Shown in pieces: positions 1 to 9,677 of a stretch of 64,000 nucleotides of DNA (its first letter is position 1; each line of letters begins with the position of its first letter). The notes under the pieces are model-generated. The model saw only the letters and a list, made by a program, of their open reading frames with translations. It did no database searches and was not told the origin of the DNA. The DNA is from JAWPMT01 sp965601475. Lineage in GTDB: Bacteria > Bacteroidota > Bacteroidia > Cytophagales > Cyclobacteriaceae. The translations under genes were made by a program, and so were the position numbers. Where the stretch lies: NCBI GenBank assembly GCA_965601475.1, contig OZ271832.1, forward strand, positions 1,798,001 to 1,862,000, written 5' to 3'.

Positions 1-1011
1 CGTTTCCGGTTCGAACTCCTACACAAAACTATTGAAGAAAAAGGTTGGGATTGGCAAATGCAATCTTTCTTGTCACACAAGGCTTGGGATAGCCTATATA
101 GTGGAGCTGCAACTGCAAAGGCCTTAAGCATATTGATGGGAATTTTGCGAAGATTTGGCTGTTTATACCCTGCTGCAAGGGCAGATATCCTATTCCTTCA
201 CAGGGAAGCCACACCCCTTGGCCCACCCATTTTTGAATGGTTTCTCGCCAAAGTGTTGAGGAAGAAAATCATTTACGACTTCGATGACGCCATTTGGCTG
301 CCGGACCCGAATGAAAAAAATCGTATTTGGAATTGGCTAAAATGGAAATCCAAAATAAAATGGATTTGCAGGTGGAGTTGGAAAGTTTCTGCCGGCAATG
401 ACTATCTGGCGGACTACGCTGCACAATACTGTGATCAGGTAGAGGTCATGCCTACCATAGTTGATACCAATATCCACAAACCATCTCAGGTCGGTCCATC
501 TCAGAGCAGGCCTGTTATTGGCTGGACCGGATCACACAGCACCCTGCAGTACCTCACAGCTATGCTACCCGTCCTCCAGGAACTTGAGTTGCAATTTGAC
601 TTTGATTTCCTTGTGATTGCCAACAAGGATCCGAAGCTCCCGCTAAGAAACTACAAATTCCTACCCTGGCGGCAGGACTCCGAGGTGAAAGATCTCCAAT
701 CCCTGGACATTGGCCTAATGCCCCTTTCTGGCGATGACTGGTCTCGGGGTAAATGTGGTTTCAAGGCAATACAATATGGGGCCATCGGGATCCCGTCAAT
801 AGTATCGCCAGTAGGTGTGAACAGTAAGGTGGTACTACATGGTGAAACTGGCTTCCTGTGTTCTACGAAAGAGGAATGGAAAAATCGCATATCGCAGCTA
901 CTCTCAGACCCTGACCTTCGCGCCAAGATGGGAAAAAGAGCCGCAACACACATTCAATCCGAATATGCTGTCTCAGCGGTGAAGCAGAAATTCCTGAATC
1001 TTTTCGAGTAA
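1..1011 (+). CDS. Glycosyltransferase (GT4/GT1-like), 5' truncated
   Basis: The reading frame is open to the left window edge, so the N-terminus is missing; an internal ATG lies at 58. The visible 336 residues look like a GT-B fold glycosyltransferase: a YDFDDAIW stretch at the end of the N-terminal domain, an IGWTGSHST segment opening the C-terminal Rossmann domain, and a C-terminal part with GFKAIQYGAIGIPSIVSPVGVN, the nucleotide-sugar-binding region of GT4 enzymes. It probably transfers a sugar during polysaccharide or glycoconjugate synthesis. The donor and acceptor cannot be read from the sequence. It converges with the next gene with no gap. The family call is firm; the substrate is unknown. 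Confidence 0.8.
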   Translation, partial: RFRFELLHKTIEEKGWDWQMQSFLSHKAWDSLYSGAATAKALSILMGILRRFGCLYPAARADILFLHREATPLGPPIFEWFLAKVLRKKIIYDFDDAIWLPDPNEKNRIWNWLKWKSKIKWICRWSWKVSAGNDYLADYAAQYCDQVEVMPTIVDTNIHKPSQVGPSQSRPVIGWTGSHSTLQYLTAMLPVLQELELQFDFDFLVIANKDPKLPLRNYKFLPWRQDSEVKDLQSLDIGLMPLSGDDWSRGKCGFKAIQYGAIGIPSIVSPVGVNSKVVLHGETGFLCSTKEEWKNRISQLLSDPDLRAKMGKRAATHIQSEYAVSAVKQKFLNLFE

Positions 1012-2235
1012 CTACCGTAGTCGCCTGAGCGCTTCACGGGCTTGCTTGTTGGCCGCTTGCTTCCGCTTTGTGACCTTTTTCACCCTTTTGTAGTAGGCCT
1101 TTGCTTTTTCGATCTCTCCATTCTTCTCCTCAATTCTCGCAAGATGCAGGAGCGAGAAGAAATAGTACCCCCTGTCAGTGGCTCCTATTTGCTCGGAGTA
1201 GAAAATGCATAAATCAAAGTAGCGCTTCGCCTCTTCATATCTATACTTCAATTCGTTGATATGCCCAAGATAGAAACTCGCGTAGCGTGCTGTATTGGAT
1301 TCATAACCTGGCAAACTATCAACGCGAGCCAAAATCTCCCGCGATTCGGAAGCCGCTTCATTGTATTTTCCGGTTTGGTACAGCAACCTGGTATAGAATC
1401 GATGAAAGTAGGAGTTGTTTGGGTACGTGTCGTGTAGATACCCTGCCACACGCATTCCCCCCACCAGGTCATTCTCCTCCAGGGTGAGTATGCGCATCAG
1501 ATAGTATTGAGCTTCTGTACGACTGTAGAATGCATTGTTGGCGACTTCTTTAAGCTGAGCAATCCCCAAAGCTTTATCCCCTTTGGGGAATATGGCCATG
1601 AGGGGCCGGAGGAGTGGATAGTTTTCCCGGATCCAAACCGCGTAATAATTGAACAGAGCATCGCCAAACAGCAATTCCGGACTGTAATCTTCATTTCCAC
1701 GTACCTCCCTCAAGTACCTCAGGGTACTCCTACCTGCAAACGCTGACTTCGTGTATTGCCTCCTCTCCGAATACAAGCGTCCTTTAAAGGCATATGTCGC
1801 CGCCAAAAAGAATGCACCTTCGATTTCATTTACTTCCTTATACAACCGCTCAGAAAGGACCAGAGCGGTATCCATGGTAGCCAGAAACTGCTCATCGTAG
1901 CGGTCATCCTCTATATTGGGGATGATCTGCCACCAGTAGCTTAAGCCCTTCAAAAAATAGGGAAGCGGATGCCATCCGTACTGAATCTTTAGTGCGTTGA
2001 AGCCCGCCCTGGCACGTTGGAAATTGAAATTGTACATGTCATCGACCGCCTCAGTGGCCTCAAACTGAACATGCGGGTTGGTGAGGATGGAATTGTTGAC
2101 ACTGTCGATTGGCACCATCCACTGCTGCGCGGACGTGCTGTTGCTCCCAAAAAATAAAAGCATGACTATAGCAACGGGCCAGAACCTCCCGTTCCAAAGA
2201 AAAGTACGCGCTGCTACATTTTTTAATAACGTCAT
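1012..2235 (-). CDS. Secreted TPR-repeat protein, function unknown
   Basis: The protein is about 407 residues. I chose the internal ATG at 2235 because the signal-peptide-like hydrophobic stretch (FWPVAIVMLLFFGS, then SAQQ) follows it at a normal distance; an upstream in-frame ATG at 2268 would add 11 residues. The rest is helical, with degenerate TPR units such as GKYNEAASESREILARV and EEAKRYFDLCIFYSEQ, and a very basic tail (KKVTKRKQAANKQAREALRRLR region). It is probably periplasmic. It is transcribed divergently from a membrane protein, with only about 30 bp between the two starts. No enzymatic motif is visible, so the role is unknown. Confidence 0.75.
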   Translation of the reverse strand: MTLLKNVAARTFLWNGRFWPVAIVMLLFFGSNSTSAQQWMVPIDSVNNSILTNPHVQFEATEAVDDMYNFNFQRARAGFNALKIQYGWHPLPYFLKGLSYWWQIIPNIEDDRYDEQFLATMDTALVLSERLYKEVNEIEGAFFLAATYAFKGRLYSERRQYTKSAFAGRSTLRYLREVRGNEDYSPELLFGDALFNYYAVWIRENYPLLRPLMAIFPKGDKALGIAQLKEVANNAFYSRTEAQYYLMRILTLEENDLVGGMRVAGYLHDTYPNNSYFHRFYTRLLYQTGKYNEAASESREILARVDSLPGYESNTARYASFYLGHINELKYRYEEAKRYFDLCIFYSEQIGATDRGYYFFSLLHLARIEEKNGEIEKAKAYYKRVKKVTKRKQAANKQAREALRRLR

Positions 2236-2266
2236 CCTAATACCTTGCGAAAATAATCTCAGGAGC

Positions 2267-2914
2267 ATGGATCATCTGAAATTCAAGGGTGAAAAGTTTC
2301 TTCAGGACTGGTATAACTTCAACGGAACAGCATTTTTTGTGTTGTTGTGCCTGCTTTACGCCGCATTATTGTTCCTGAAACGAATTTTCATCATTGATAG
2401 CATTGCCGCTTTCGAGGTGCTGCAGGAACGTGGAGAGTTTTGGATTTTAGAACTTTTCTTCGGCTTGCAGTACTTCGCAGTACCCCTTTTCCTCGTTTGG
2501 AAATTCGCACTCACGACCTTCGCGCTGTGGATCGGCGCCTTCATGTTTGGCTACAAGCTCACCTTCGCACAGTTATGGAAATGGGTCATGTTTTCTGAAC
2601 TCATCTTCATTCTACCTGAAGTGCTCAAATTGTTTTGGTTCACCGCGGTGCAATCAGAGCCTTCATTTGAAGAATATCAAGCATTCTACCCACTGGCTTT
2701 GATGAATTTCTTCGACTACCGCGAGCTCAGCCCGCAATGGCATTATCCGTTGAAGACGCTGAATCTCTTTGAGGTATTCTATCAACTCGCACTGATGGCT
2801 GGTGTCTTCATCCTAAGTGGTAAAAAACTCACCATTTCCACCTGGGTGGTCCTTGCAAGCTATTCTCTTCTTTTTTTGGTTTGGCTGGGATTCTACGTCG
2901 CGGTTTACGGCTAG
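2267..2914 (+). CDS. Small integral membrane protein, unknown function
   Basis: The protein is 215 residues with about five hydrophobic segments: around residues 20-40 (FFVLLCLLYAALLFL), 55-75, 80-100, 110-130, and two near the C-terminus (ALMAGVFILSG, LASYSLLFLVWLGFYVAVYG). The ATG at 2267 follows AGGAG closely. The open frame upstream, to 2078, is the antisense of the TPR gene and has no hydrophobic or conserved character, so it was left out. The topology loosely recalls Yip1-type proteins, but I see no diagnostic motif. Its stop overlaps the stop of the convergent glutamate-synthase-like gene in a CTAG sequence. Confidence 0.7.
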   Translation: MDHLKFKGEKFLQDWYNFNGTAFFVLLCLLYAALLFLKRIFIIDSIAAFEVLQERGEFWILELFFGLQYFAVPLFLVWKFALTTFALWIGAFMFGYKLTFAQLWKWVMFSELIFILPEVLKLFWFTAVQSEPSFEEYQAFYPLALMNFFDYRELSPQWHYPLKTLNLFEVFYQLALMAGVFILSGKKLTISTWVVLASYSLLFLVWLGFYVAVYG

Positions 2915-4455
2915 GTCAGGGCTGCGGTCTTCAACAAGGACCCCTCTTTCATGACCGGGTAAATGTCCGCGTAGGACTTCACCTCATTCATGCTTGTGCG
3001 TCTAAGGATATGTTTCCGTCGGATTTCATCGGGTGACGACAGGCCCGAGGCCGCCAGCATCTCAACAAACGCCTCCATGGTATTCTTATGAAAATTTGCC
3101 ACTCGTTCTCGCTTTGTCACGGGATCGAGACCCTTCATGAGCACGGGGTCCTGTGTAGCAACTCCTGTGGGACATGCATTGGTATTGCACTGCAGTGCTT
3201 GTATGCACCCGACTGCAAGCATCATGGCCCTGGCACTGTAGCAAGCATCCGCTCCCAACGCCATAGCCCTAATCATATGAAAGGCAGTAAAGATCTTACC
3301 AGAAGCCAGGATCTTGACCTCGCCCCTGAGCCCAAAGCCCTTCAGCGTATCATGGACAAATGCCAAGCCATCCCTCAGTGGCATTCCCAGCGAATTGGAA
3401 AACTCAACGGGAGCAGCACCAGTACCCCCCTCCCCGCCATCGACAGTGATGAAATCTGGCTTGATTCCAGTTGTCAACATCGCATCGCAAAGCTCGATGA
3501 ATTCAGACCTGCTGCCAACACACAACTTGAACCCAACTGGCTTGCCACCCGTAAGGTCGCGAAGTTTCTTGATGAACATCATCAACCCTCCAGGATCACT
3601 GAAAGCGGTGTGAGAAGGTGGCGAAAACACCGTCGTAGCTACCTTCACGTTCCTTATCTCAGCAATTTCCGGTGTATTTTTTCCTGCCGGCAGAATCCCC
3701 CCGTGACCGGGCTTCGCGCCTTGCGATAGCTTGATCTCAATCATCTTCACCTGATCCTGGTTTGACTTCTCCCCGAAGCGTTCAGGAGAGAAGTTGCCTT
3801 CCTCATCTCTACAACCAAAATACCCCGTGCCTATTTGCCAGATCAGGTCTCCACCAGGTCCCTTGTGGTAGGGACTTATCGCACCTTCACCAGTATTGTG
3901 AGCAAAATTTCCATCCTTAGCACCCCCATTCAAAGCGAGGATGGCATTTTTACTCAGTGCCCCAAAGCTCATAGCGGAGATGTTGAGCAGGCTACAATCA
4001 TAAGGCTGTGAGCAGTCGGCACCGCCAATAACGACCCTTGGATCATGATTAAGGTCCTGAAAAAGCTTGGGATACATGGAGTGTTCCATGAATTCATAGC
4101 CCTGGTTGTAAACATCCATCTGAGTTCCGAACGGGGTCGTATCATTCACTGACTTGGCCCGCTGATAGACGAGGGAGCGGAATATTCTGTTGATGGGTCT
4201 ACCTTCTGTATCCGTCTCTACAAAGTACTGCATGATTTCCGGCCTGATGGACTCCAGGAGGTAACGACCATGTCCGATTATCGGAAAATTTCTGCGTATG
4301 GCCTGCTTCTTTTGCAACACATCCGAAAGACCGATCAGAAAGAGGGGCCCCAGAATGAAAAGAACCCACCAGATCGGAGCCATGAGCAAGGAAAAGCTGA
4401 TAACAAACCCAATCAACAAGAATGAGATTAGGAAAAACGCCGGTCGTACTTTCAT
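2911..4455 (-). CDS. FMN-binding glutamate synthase family protein
   Basis: This 514-residue protein matches the central/FMN domain of GltB-type glutamate synthase as a stand-alone unit. Two hydrophobic segments at residues 5-40 anchor it in the membrane, unlike true GltB. Visible family features are the GGEGGTGAAP loop that holds FMN phosphate, the KLCVG strand, and a 3Fe-4S cysteine set in the CIQALQCNTNACPTG segment. It lacks the glutaminase domain of the full enzyme, so it probably does not use glutamine by itself. The physiological reaction of these membrane-anchored homologues is unsettled. It is transcribed alone, convergent with the preceding gene. Confidence 0.85.
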   Translation of the reverse strand: MKVRPAFFLISFLLIGFVISFSLLMAPIWWVLFILGPLFLIGLSDVLQKKQAIRRNFPIIGHGRYLLESIRPEIMQYFVETDTEGRPINRIFRSLVYQRAKSVNDTTPFGTQMDVYNQGYEFMEHSMYPKLFQDLNHDPRVVIGGADCSQPYDCSLLNISAMSFGALSKNAILALNGGAKDGNFAHNTGEGAISPYHKGPGGDLIWQIGTGYFGCRDEEGNFSPERFGEKSNQDQVKMIEIKLSQGAKPGHGGILPAGKNTPEIAEIRNVKVATTVFSPPSHTAFSDPGGLMMFIKKLRDLTGGKPVGFKLCVGSRSEFIELCDAMLTTGIKPDFITVDGGEGGTGAAPVEFSNSLGMPLRDGLAFVHDTLKGFGLRGEVKILASGKIFTAFHMIRAMALGADACYSARAMMLAVGCIQALQCNTNACPTGVATQDPVLMKGLDPVTKRERVANFHKNTMEAFVEMLAASGLSSPDEIRRKHILRRTSMNEVKSYADIYPVMKEGSLLKTAALT

Positions 4456-4640
4456 GATGGTGGAGGTTTTTGTTGAAACAATGATATGATTACCGTGATC
4501 ACCGAATTGTTAAACACGAGACAAAGGCCTGAAGATACTGAAGTTTGTAAAGAATTGTTAACACCATTTTGGGCGTAAGTACGAGTCGCCCAATTATCCA
4601 TTATTTGCCTAATTTCGCCACTCTATTTGAGCATGAAAGA

Positions 4641-7619
4641 ATGGGATATCAAAGGATAAATATTGTTGCGGGTTGGGTGTCGTTTGTATTTGCATTGGTC
4701 ATTTACCTGATCACTATTGAAGACACAGCCAGTTTTTGGGACTGCGGTGAATTCATTGCTACTTCATACAAACTGGAAGTACCACACCCTCCAGGTGCTC
4801 CATTTTTTCTACTTACGGGCCGATTGTTCAGTATGCTGGCCATGGGCGATGTCACTCAGGTTGCCTACTGGGTGAATTTCCTAAGTGTGCTCAGTGCTGC
4901 TTTCACTATCCTCTTCCTGTTTTGGTCTATTACCCACTTGGCCAAGCGCATTTTGAAAGTAAAGGACGGAGAAGAGACCACAGGACATACGATCGCCATC
5001 ATGGCCGCCGGTTTTGTGGGTGCACTCACCTGCCTTTTCTCTGATTCGTTCTGGTTCTCTGCGGTTGAAGCCGAAGTCTATGCCATGTCCTCGTTCTTCA
5101 CGGCATTTGTGTTTTGGGCCATGTTGAAATGGGAGAATATGGAGGACGATAGCTACAGCAACAAGTGGCTTGTCATGATCGCCTACATGATGGGACTTTC
5201 AATTGGTGTCCACTTGCTGAACCTTGTGACCATCCCAGCGCTGGCATTGATATACTACTTCAAGAAGTACAAGCAGGTGACTATGACTGGTCTTTTGGCC
5301 ACATTGGGAATCGGAGGGGCCTTTATCATTTTGGTCAATAACATCATCATTCCGGGTCTGCCAAGTCTGGCTGGGAGCTTCGAGATCTATTTCGTAAATG
5401 CACTGGGTCTACCATTCAATACGGGCTGGATCGTATTTATACTCCTCTTGGTCGGAGGTCTGGTTTTTGGCATCATCTACTCGGAAAGAAGTAAGAAACT
5501 GATCCTAAACACCACATTGCTTGCCATCACATTCATTTTGGTTGGCTATTCATCCTACACTGTCGTATTGATAAGATCCAACTACGACACTCCGATCGAT
5601 GAGAATAATCCTGAAGATTTGATCCAATACGTCTCCTACCTGAAGCGGGAACAATATGGGGATCGACCTCTATTGAAGGGTCAATACTTTACGGCGGAAC
5701 TCACAAGTCAGACCAAGGGAGCGCCGGTTTACATGAAAGGTCAGGATGAATATGTAATCAAGGACTATAAGGTTGAATACGAATACGATCCCAAGCATAC
5801 CACAATTTTGCCCAGGATGTACAGCAAGAGTGCTGACGGTGGCCACCAGAGGAGATATAGGGAAATCACCGGCCTACGCGAAGGAGAAAAACCGAAGTTC
5901 ACTGACAACCTGAAGTTCATGTTTCGTCACCAGTTGGGGCACATGTATTTTCGGTATTTTATGTGGAATTTTTCAGGAAGGGCTTCTGACATTCAAGATG
6001 CTGGTTGGGTTGGTTTGAATGGGGCCTTTGAGCAACTCCCACCCGAACTTGAAAACAATGAAGGCCGCAATATCTACTACGGTATTCCTCTGCTACTGGG
6101 ACTTCTCGGCATGTTTATCCAGTACAAGAACAGCCGCGACTATTTTGGGGTGACGGCACTCCTTTTCTTCTTGACGGGGGCCGCCCTCGTCTTATATCTC
6201 AACTCACCACCAGTTGAGCCGCGAGAGCGCGACTACATTTATGCAGGTTCCTATTACGTCTTCGCCATCTGGGTAGGATTTGGTGTACTTGCCTTATTCG
6301 AATGGATCAATAGACTTAGCAAAAACACCAAAATATCCGCCCTTCTGGCAGGCTTGCTCTGCCTGCTGGTGCCAGCCTTGATGGCTGCAGAAAACTGGGA
6401 CGATCACGACCGTTCTGGTAGGTATTTCTCGGTAGACGCTGCCAAAAATTACCTGGATAGCTGTGCGCCTAATGCCATTCTGTTCACCGGCGGCGACAAT
6501 GATACCTTTCCGCTTTGGTATGTGCAGGAGGTAGAGGGCTATCGAACGGATGTAAGGGTAGTTGTACTCTCCTACTTCAACACCGACTGGTACATTGAAC
6601 AAATGATGCGTCAAGCTTACGAGTCAGATCCCTTGCCTTTTGGATTGACACTGGAGCACTACCAACAAGGTGGGTTGAATGACTACTTGCCAGTGATTGA
6701 AGACCCAAACATCAAAGGACAGGCCATCAACACCAAACTGTTCCTGAACCTCGTAGAACAGGCGCATCCGGGGCTGAGGGTACCTACTTCCATTAGTGCC
6801 TACAACAAAGTCCCTTCGCGGGCTATGTTCCTCAATGTCGATACCACTTTGAGCAAGCGGGTAGGTAGCGAGTTGAGCTCGGTACCGAGTCAAACATCGG
6901 AATTGTCCAGGTACATGACCAACCGCCTTACCTGGCGAGTAAAGGGTCGTGGCCTTGAAAAGAAGGACCTGGCTATCATCGACCTCATTGCCAACAATAA
7001 CTGGGAACGACCGATATACTTCAATACGACCTCACTGAGAAGCATCAACATGGATCTCAACAAACATGTCGTGCAAGAAGGGCTGACTTACCGTCTAATG
7101 CCTATAGAATATCCACCAAGGAATGGTGAATTCCTGGTGAACCTGGACCTCATGTATGACAACCTGATGAACAGGTTTAACTGGCGGGGGCTTTCCGACC
7201 CGTCTACTTACAATACAGAGGACTATCGCAATTTCTGCCTGAACCATAGATCTGCATTCAACTCCCTTGCCATTGCCTATTTGGGGAAAGGCGAATTTGA
7301 CCGTGCCAAGGAAGTGCTGCTCAAATCATTGGAGGTAATGCCTAACGAAGTAATTCCATATGACTTCTTCTCTGTGCAGATGATCGACTTATTGATGGAA
7401 GTGGGTGAAAGAGACCTGGCACTTGATATCAGTGAGAAAGTCGGAGATCGAGCAGAGCAATGGCTGGCCTATTATACCGGGAGAGAATCCTTCGATCAAT
7501 TCGAAATGCAGCGGAGATTGCTGTCTTTGAGTGAGATTAGCAGAGCCTTGCGTTCCCACGGTGAAAACGACCTCGCAGCAAAATATGCACAAGTGCTGTC
7601 CACTTATTACAGTGGCTAG
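4641..7619 (+). CDS. DUF2723 family membrane protein (possible O-mannosyltransferase-like)
   Basis: This 992-residue protein starts at MGYQRINIVAGWV, the usual beginning of the Bacteroidota DUF2723 family; an ATG 72 bases upstream is in frame but adds non-conserved residues. The N-terminal half has roughly ten membrane spans and the motif TIEDTASFWDCGEF, whose acidic residue in the first extracytoplasmic loop is typical of GT-C glycosyltransferases. A soluble middle part contains TGGDNDTFPLWYVQEVEG. The C-terminus is helical and TPR-like (KGEFDRAKEVLLKSLEVMP). Vertebrate TMEM260, of the same family, is an O-mannosyltransferase, so a protein O-glycosylation role is plausible but inferred. It is monocistronic. 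Confidence 0.85.
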   Translation: MGYQRINIVAGWVSFVFALVIYLITIEDTASFWDCGEFIATSYKLEVPHPPGAPFFLLTGRLFSMLAMGDVTQVAYWVNFLSVLSAAFTILFLFWSITHLAKRILKVKDGEETTGHTIAIMAAGFVGALTCLFSDSFWFSAVEAEVYAMSSFFTAFVFWAMLKWENMEDDSYSNKWLVMIAYMMGLSIGVHLLNLVTIPALALIYYFKKYKQVTMTGLLATLGIGGAFIILVNNIIIPGLPSLAGSFEIYFVNALGLPFNTGWIVFILLLVGGLVFGIIYSERSKKLILNTTLLAITFILVGYSSYTVVLIRSNYDTPIDENNPEDLIQYVSYLKREQYGDRPLLKGQYFTAELTSQTKGAPVYMKGQDEYVIKDYKVEYEYDPKHTTILPRMYSKSADGGHQRRYREITGLREGEKPKFTDNLKFMFRHQLGHMYFRYFMWNFSGRASDIQDAGWVGLNGAFEQLPPELENNEGRNIYYGIPLLLGLLGMFIQYKNSRDYFGVTALLFFLTGAALVLYLNSPPVEPRERDYIYAGSYYVFAIWVGFGVLALFEWINRLSKNTKISALLAGLLCLLVPALMAAENWDDHDRSGRYFSVDAAKNYLDSCAPNAILFTGGDNDTFPLWYVQEVEGYRTDVRVVVLSYFNTDWYIEQMMRQAYESDPLPFGLTLEHYQQGGLNDYLPVIEDPNIKGQAINTKLFLNLVEQAHPGLRVPTSISAYNKVPSRAMFLNVDTTLSKRVGSELSSVPSQTSELSRYMTNRLTWRVKGRGLEKKDLAIIDLIANNNWERPIYFNTTSLRSINMDLNKHVVQEGLTYRLMPIEYPPRNGEFLVNLDLMYDNLMNRFNWRGLSDPSTYNTEDYRNFCLNHRSAFNSLAIAYLGKGEFDRAKEVLLKSLEVMPNEVIPYDFFSVQMIDLLMEVGERDLALDISEKVGDRAEQWLAYYTGRESFDQFEMQRRLLSLSEISRALRSHGENDLAAKYAQVLSTYYSG

Positions 7620-7645
7620 ACTCGGGGATCCGGTAAACGAAAAAA

Positions 7646-8017
7646 TTAATTGGATTTCAGAAAGCGAAAAGCCTTCTTGAATCTCGCAGTTTCGTCTTTG
7701 ACAATGACGAAATAATAGCCAGTTGAGAAATCCTTGACCGGGAAGCGGAAACGACCATTCCCCATGTCTTCGGCTACTACAAGCATTTCAGAACCCAAAA
7801 GACTTCGGATTTCAAACTCAACATCGCTCAATGCTGTGATATCTACCTGAACGATCAGATAATCTACTGCCGGATTAGGGTAAACCTCAATCGCAGTCTT
7901 ATTGTCCAATTGGTCATTGATTGTCACCACCTTTTCAGGATCTGCAGAAACAGCCTGCCCAAAGCCTACGAGACAGGCCAAGCAGAAAATCAGAGCTATG
8001 TAGATTTGGCGGATCAC
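7646..8017 (-). CDS. Small secreted protein consisting mostly of a T9SS type A sorting tail
   Basis: The protein is 123 residues from a GTG start. A signal peptide (IALIFCLACLVGFGQA) is followed by only about 25 residues and then a Por-secretion-system type A sorting domain: VYPNPAVDYLIVQV, a central beta-rich part, and the GYYFVIVKDE...FKKAFRFLK end. Such domains normally form the last 70-80 residues of large proteins exported by type IX secretion. Here there is almost no cargo. It could be a free-standing small secreted protein or the remnant of a larger one. It converges on the DUF2723 gene. Confidence 0.75.
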   Translation of the reverse strand: MIRQIYIALIFCLACLVGFGQAVSADPEKVVTINDQLDNKTAIEVYPNPAVDYLIVQVDITALSDVEFEIRSLLGSEMLVVAEDMGNGRFRFPVKDFSTGYYFVIVKDETARFKKAFRFLKSN

Positions 8018-8119
8018 AATGGTTACAAAATACGCTAATTTCTAAGCAAAGTTTTGAGAAGTTAACAAAATTTATGCGTAATCAAAACGTTAAAATGAGT
8101 TAATCCCATTCATTGTTAG

Positions 8120-8150
8120 AACAACTAATAATGGTTAGTTGTTGCATTTT
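8120..8150. terminator. Hairpin with T-run between nnr and the T9SS-tail gene
   Basis: A perfect 9-bp stem (AACAACTAA / TTAGTTGTT) with loop TAATGG is followed on the plus strand by GCATTTTTTC. It lies just beyond the 3' end of the minus-strand nuo-nnr operon. The T-run is on the other strand, so its use as the operon's terminator is uncertain. Confidence 0.4.
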
Positions 8151-8177
8151 TTCAATAATCAATTGATTTTTAGCTTG

Positions 8178-9677
8178 TTAGTGCTGAATGGCTAGAAATG
8201 CCTTTGGCAGAAACTCTACCAGGTCTGAAGCGATCAAACTGTACTCACCTTTGTCCGTCTTGACCAGATCTCCAGACAATCCATGCAGATATACACCTGC
8301 AAGTAGTGCATGCTCAGGTGAGATATTCTGAGCCAGCAGGCCACAAATGATACCAAAAAGTACATCGCCGCTTCCGGCACTGGCCATGCCAGGGTTACCA
8401 GTGGGATTGAAAAAAACACGACCATCCTTAAGTGCGACCGCTGAAAAAGCCCCTTTCAGGACAATGTTTAATTGAAACCGGGATGCCATATCCCGCAACA
8501 AGTCAAGTTTGTGAAAATCATCACTCCATTCCCCTGCAAGCCGCCGGAATTCTCCTGGATGCGGCGTAAGTATAGCCCCCGGTGGAAGAACAGACAATAA
8601 CTGAGGATTCAGGGCAATGAGGTTTAATGCATCTGCATCCAGGACCAGTTGCTTCTCATGATCCCTCAGCAGAAACTGTTCCAGCGCTTTGGCAGTTTGA
8701 CCCTGTGTCCCGATACCAGGGCCGATACCAATCACATCGGCATCACTCAGATAGACGGGCGTAGCTATGTACTCCTCACCCTCATCAACATCCACCATTG
8801 CCTCAGGCACACCCAATTGCATCACGTGACGACCGATAATGGGGGTTTTTACAAAGACCAGGCCGGCACCGGACCTTAAGCAAGCTTTGGAGGCGAGCTG
8901 GGCAGCTCCCATTTTGCCTGCACCACCGACCCACAACTGAACCCGACCAGCGGATCCCTTATGCATGAATTTCTTCCTGGGAGGGAGTAGGGTCTTGATT
9001 TGCGCTTCCTCAGTCATGAAGTAGTTTGTTGATGCTTCACTCAGAAAATGCTTGTCCAATCCAATATCAACTACCTCCCAGGCGCCTACATGGGAATGAA
9101 TTTCCGGTTGGAAAAAGGCTAATTTCGGCGTTTGGAAAGTGATTGTTCTCTCGGGTCTAATGGCTATGAAATCTTCCGGAAGGGGTCGGTCTGCGAATAG
9201 ACCTGAGGCTATATCCAGAGCTACTACCACAGCGTCAGCATGATTCAGGAAGTCTACAACTTCTTCAAAAAAACCGCTCAAAGGCCTGGTGAGGCCTGAG
9301 CCAAATAAGGCATCGACGATGACTGCATCCTCAGGAATTTCGGGAAAATCGTGCGAATCAGACAATACCATATGATCCACAGGCAACTTCTGAAGATTGG
9401 CCAGAAAATCTGCTGAACCCTTTTTGGGGTCTCCCACTATAGACACCTTGACCCTGTAGTTCATTCCGGCAAGTAACCTGGCGACCACGAGCCCATCACC
9501 ACCATTATTACCAACACCAGAGAACACGTGCACCTCAGAAGATTCGGCGTAATGTTTCAGGAAAGCATCCAAGAAGGCCCTTGACGCTCTTTCCATCAAA
9601 TCAATAGAAGGAATGGGCTCATGCCTTATAGTGTAGGCATCCGCTTCACGTATTTGCTGTACATCTAGGATTTTCAT
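8178..9677 (-). CDS. nnr: Bifunctional NAD(P)H-hydrate epimerase / ADP-dependent dehydratase
   Basis: This 499-residue fusion repairs NADHX and NADPHX, the damaged hydrated nicotinamide cofactors. The N-terminal YjeF-type epimerase domain (about residues 1-215) has the GVGNNGGDGLVVARLL motif. The C-terminal ribokinase-like dehydratase domain (about 225-495) has GIGPGIG, ILTPHPGEF and the anion-hole/catalytic segment GNPGMASAGSGDVLFGI. Its ATG overlaps the nuoD stop by 4 bp (ATGA), so it is translationally coupled to complex I subunits, which fits a cofactor-repair enzyme made alongside the main NADH consumer. Confidence 0.95.
   Translation of the reverse strand: MKILDVQQIREADAYTIRHEPIPSIDLMERASRAFLDAFLKHYAESSEVHVFSGVGNNGGDGLVVARLLAGMNYRVKVSIVGDPKKGSADFLANLQKLPVDHMVLSDSHDFPEIPEDAVIVDALFGSGLTRPLSGFFEEVVDFLNHADAVVVALDIASGLFADRPLPEDFIAIRPERTITFQTPKLAFFQPEIHSHVGAWEVVDIGLDKHFLSEASTNYFMTEEAQIKTLLPPRKKFMHKGSAGRVQLWVGGAGKMGAAQLASKACLRSGAGLVFVKTPIIGRHVMQLGVPEAMVDVDEGEEYIATPVYLSDADVIGIGPGIGTQGQTAKALEQFLLRDHEKQLVLDADALNLIALNPQLLSVLPPGAILTPHPGEFRRLAGEWSDDFHKLDLLRDMASRFQLNIVLKGAFSAVALKDGRVFFNPTGNPGMASAGSGDVLFGIICGLLAQNISPEHALLAGVYLHGLSGDLVKTDKGEYSLIASDLVEFLPKAFLAIQH

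Noticed and set aside
2078..2266. N-terminal extension of the small membrane protein
   Set aside because: It is antisense to the start of the TPR gene and has no hydrophobic or conserved features; an ATG with AGGAG lies at 2267.
3088..3729. 213-codon frame opposite the glutamate-synthase-like gene
   Set aside because: It is a shadow on the opposite strand of a well-supported gene.
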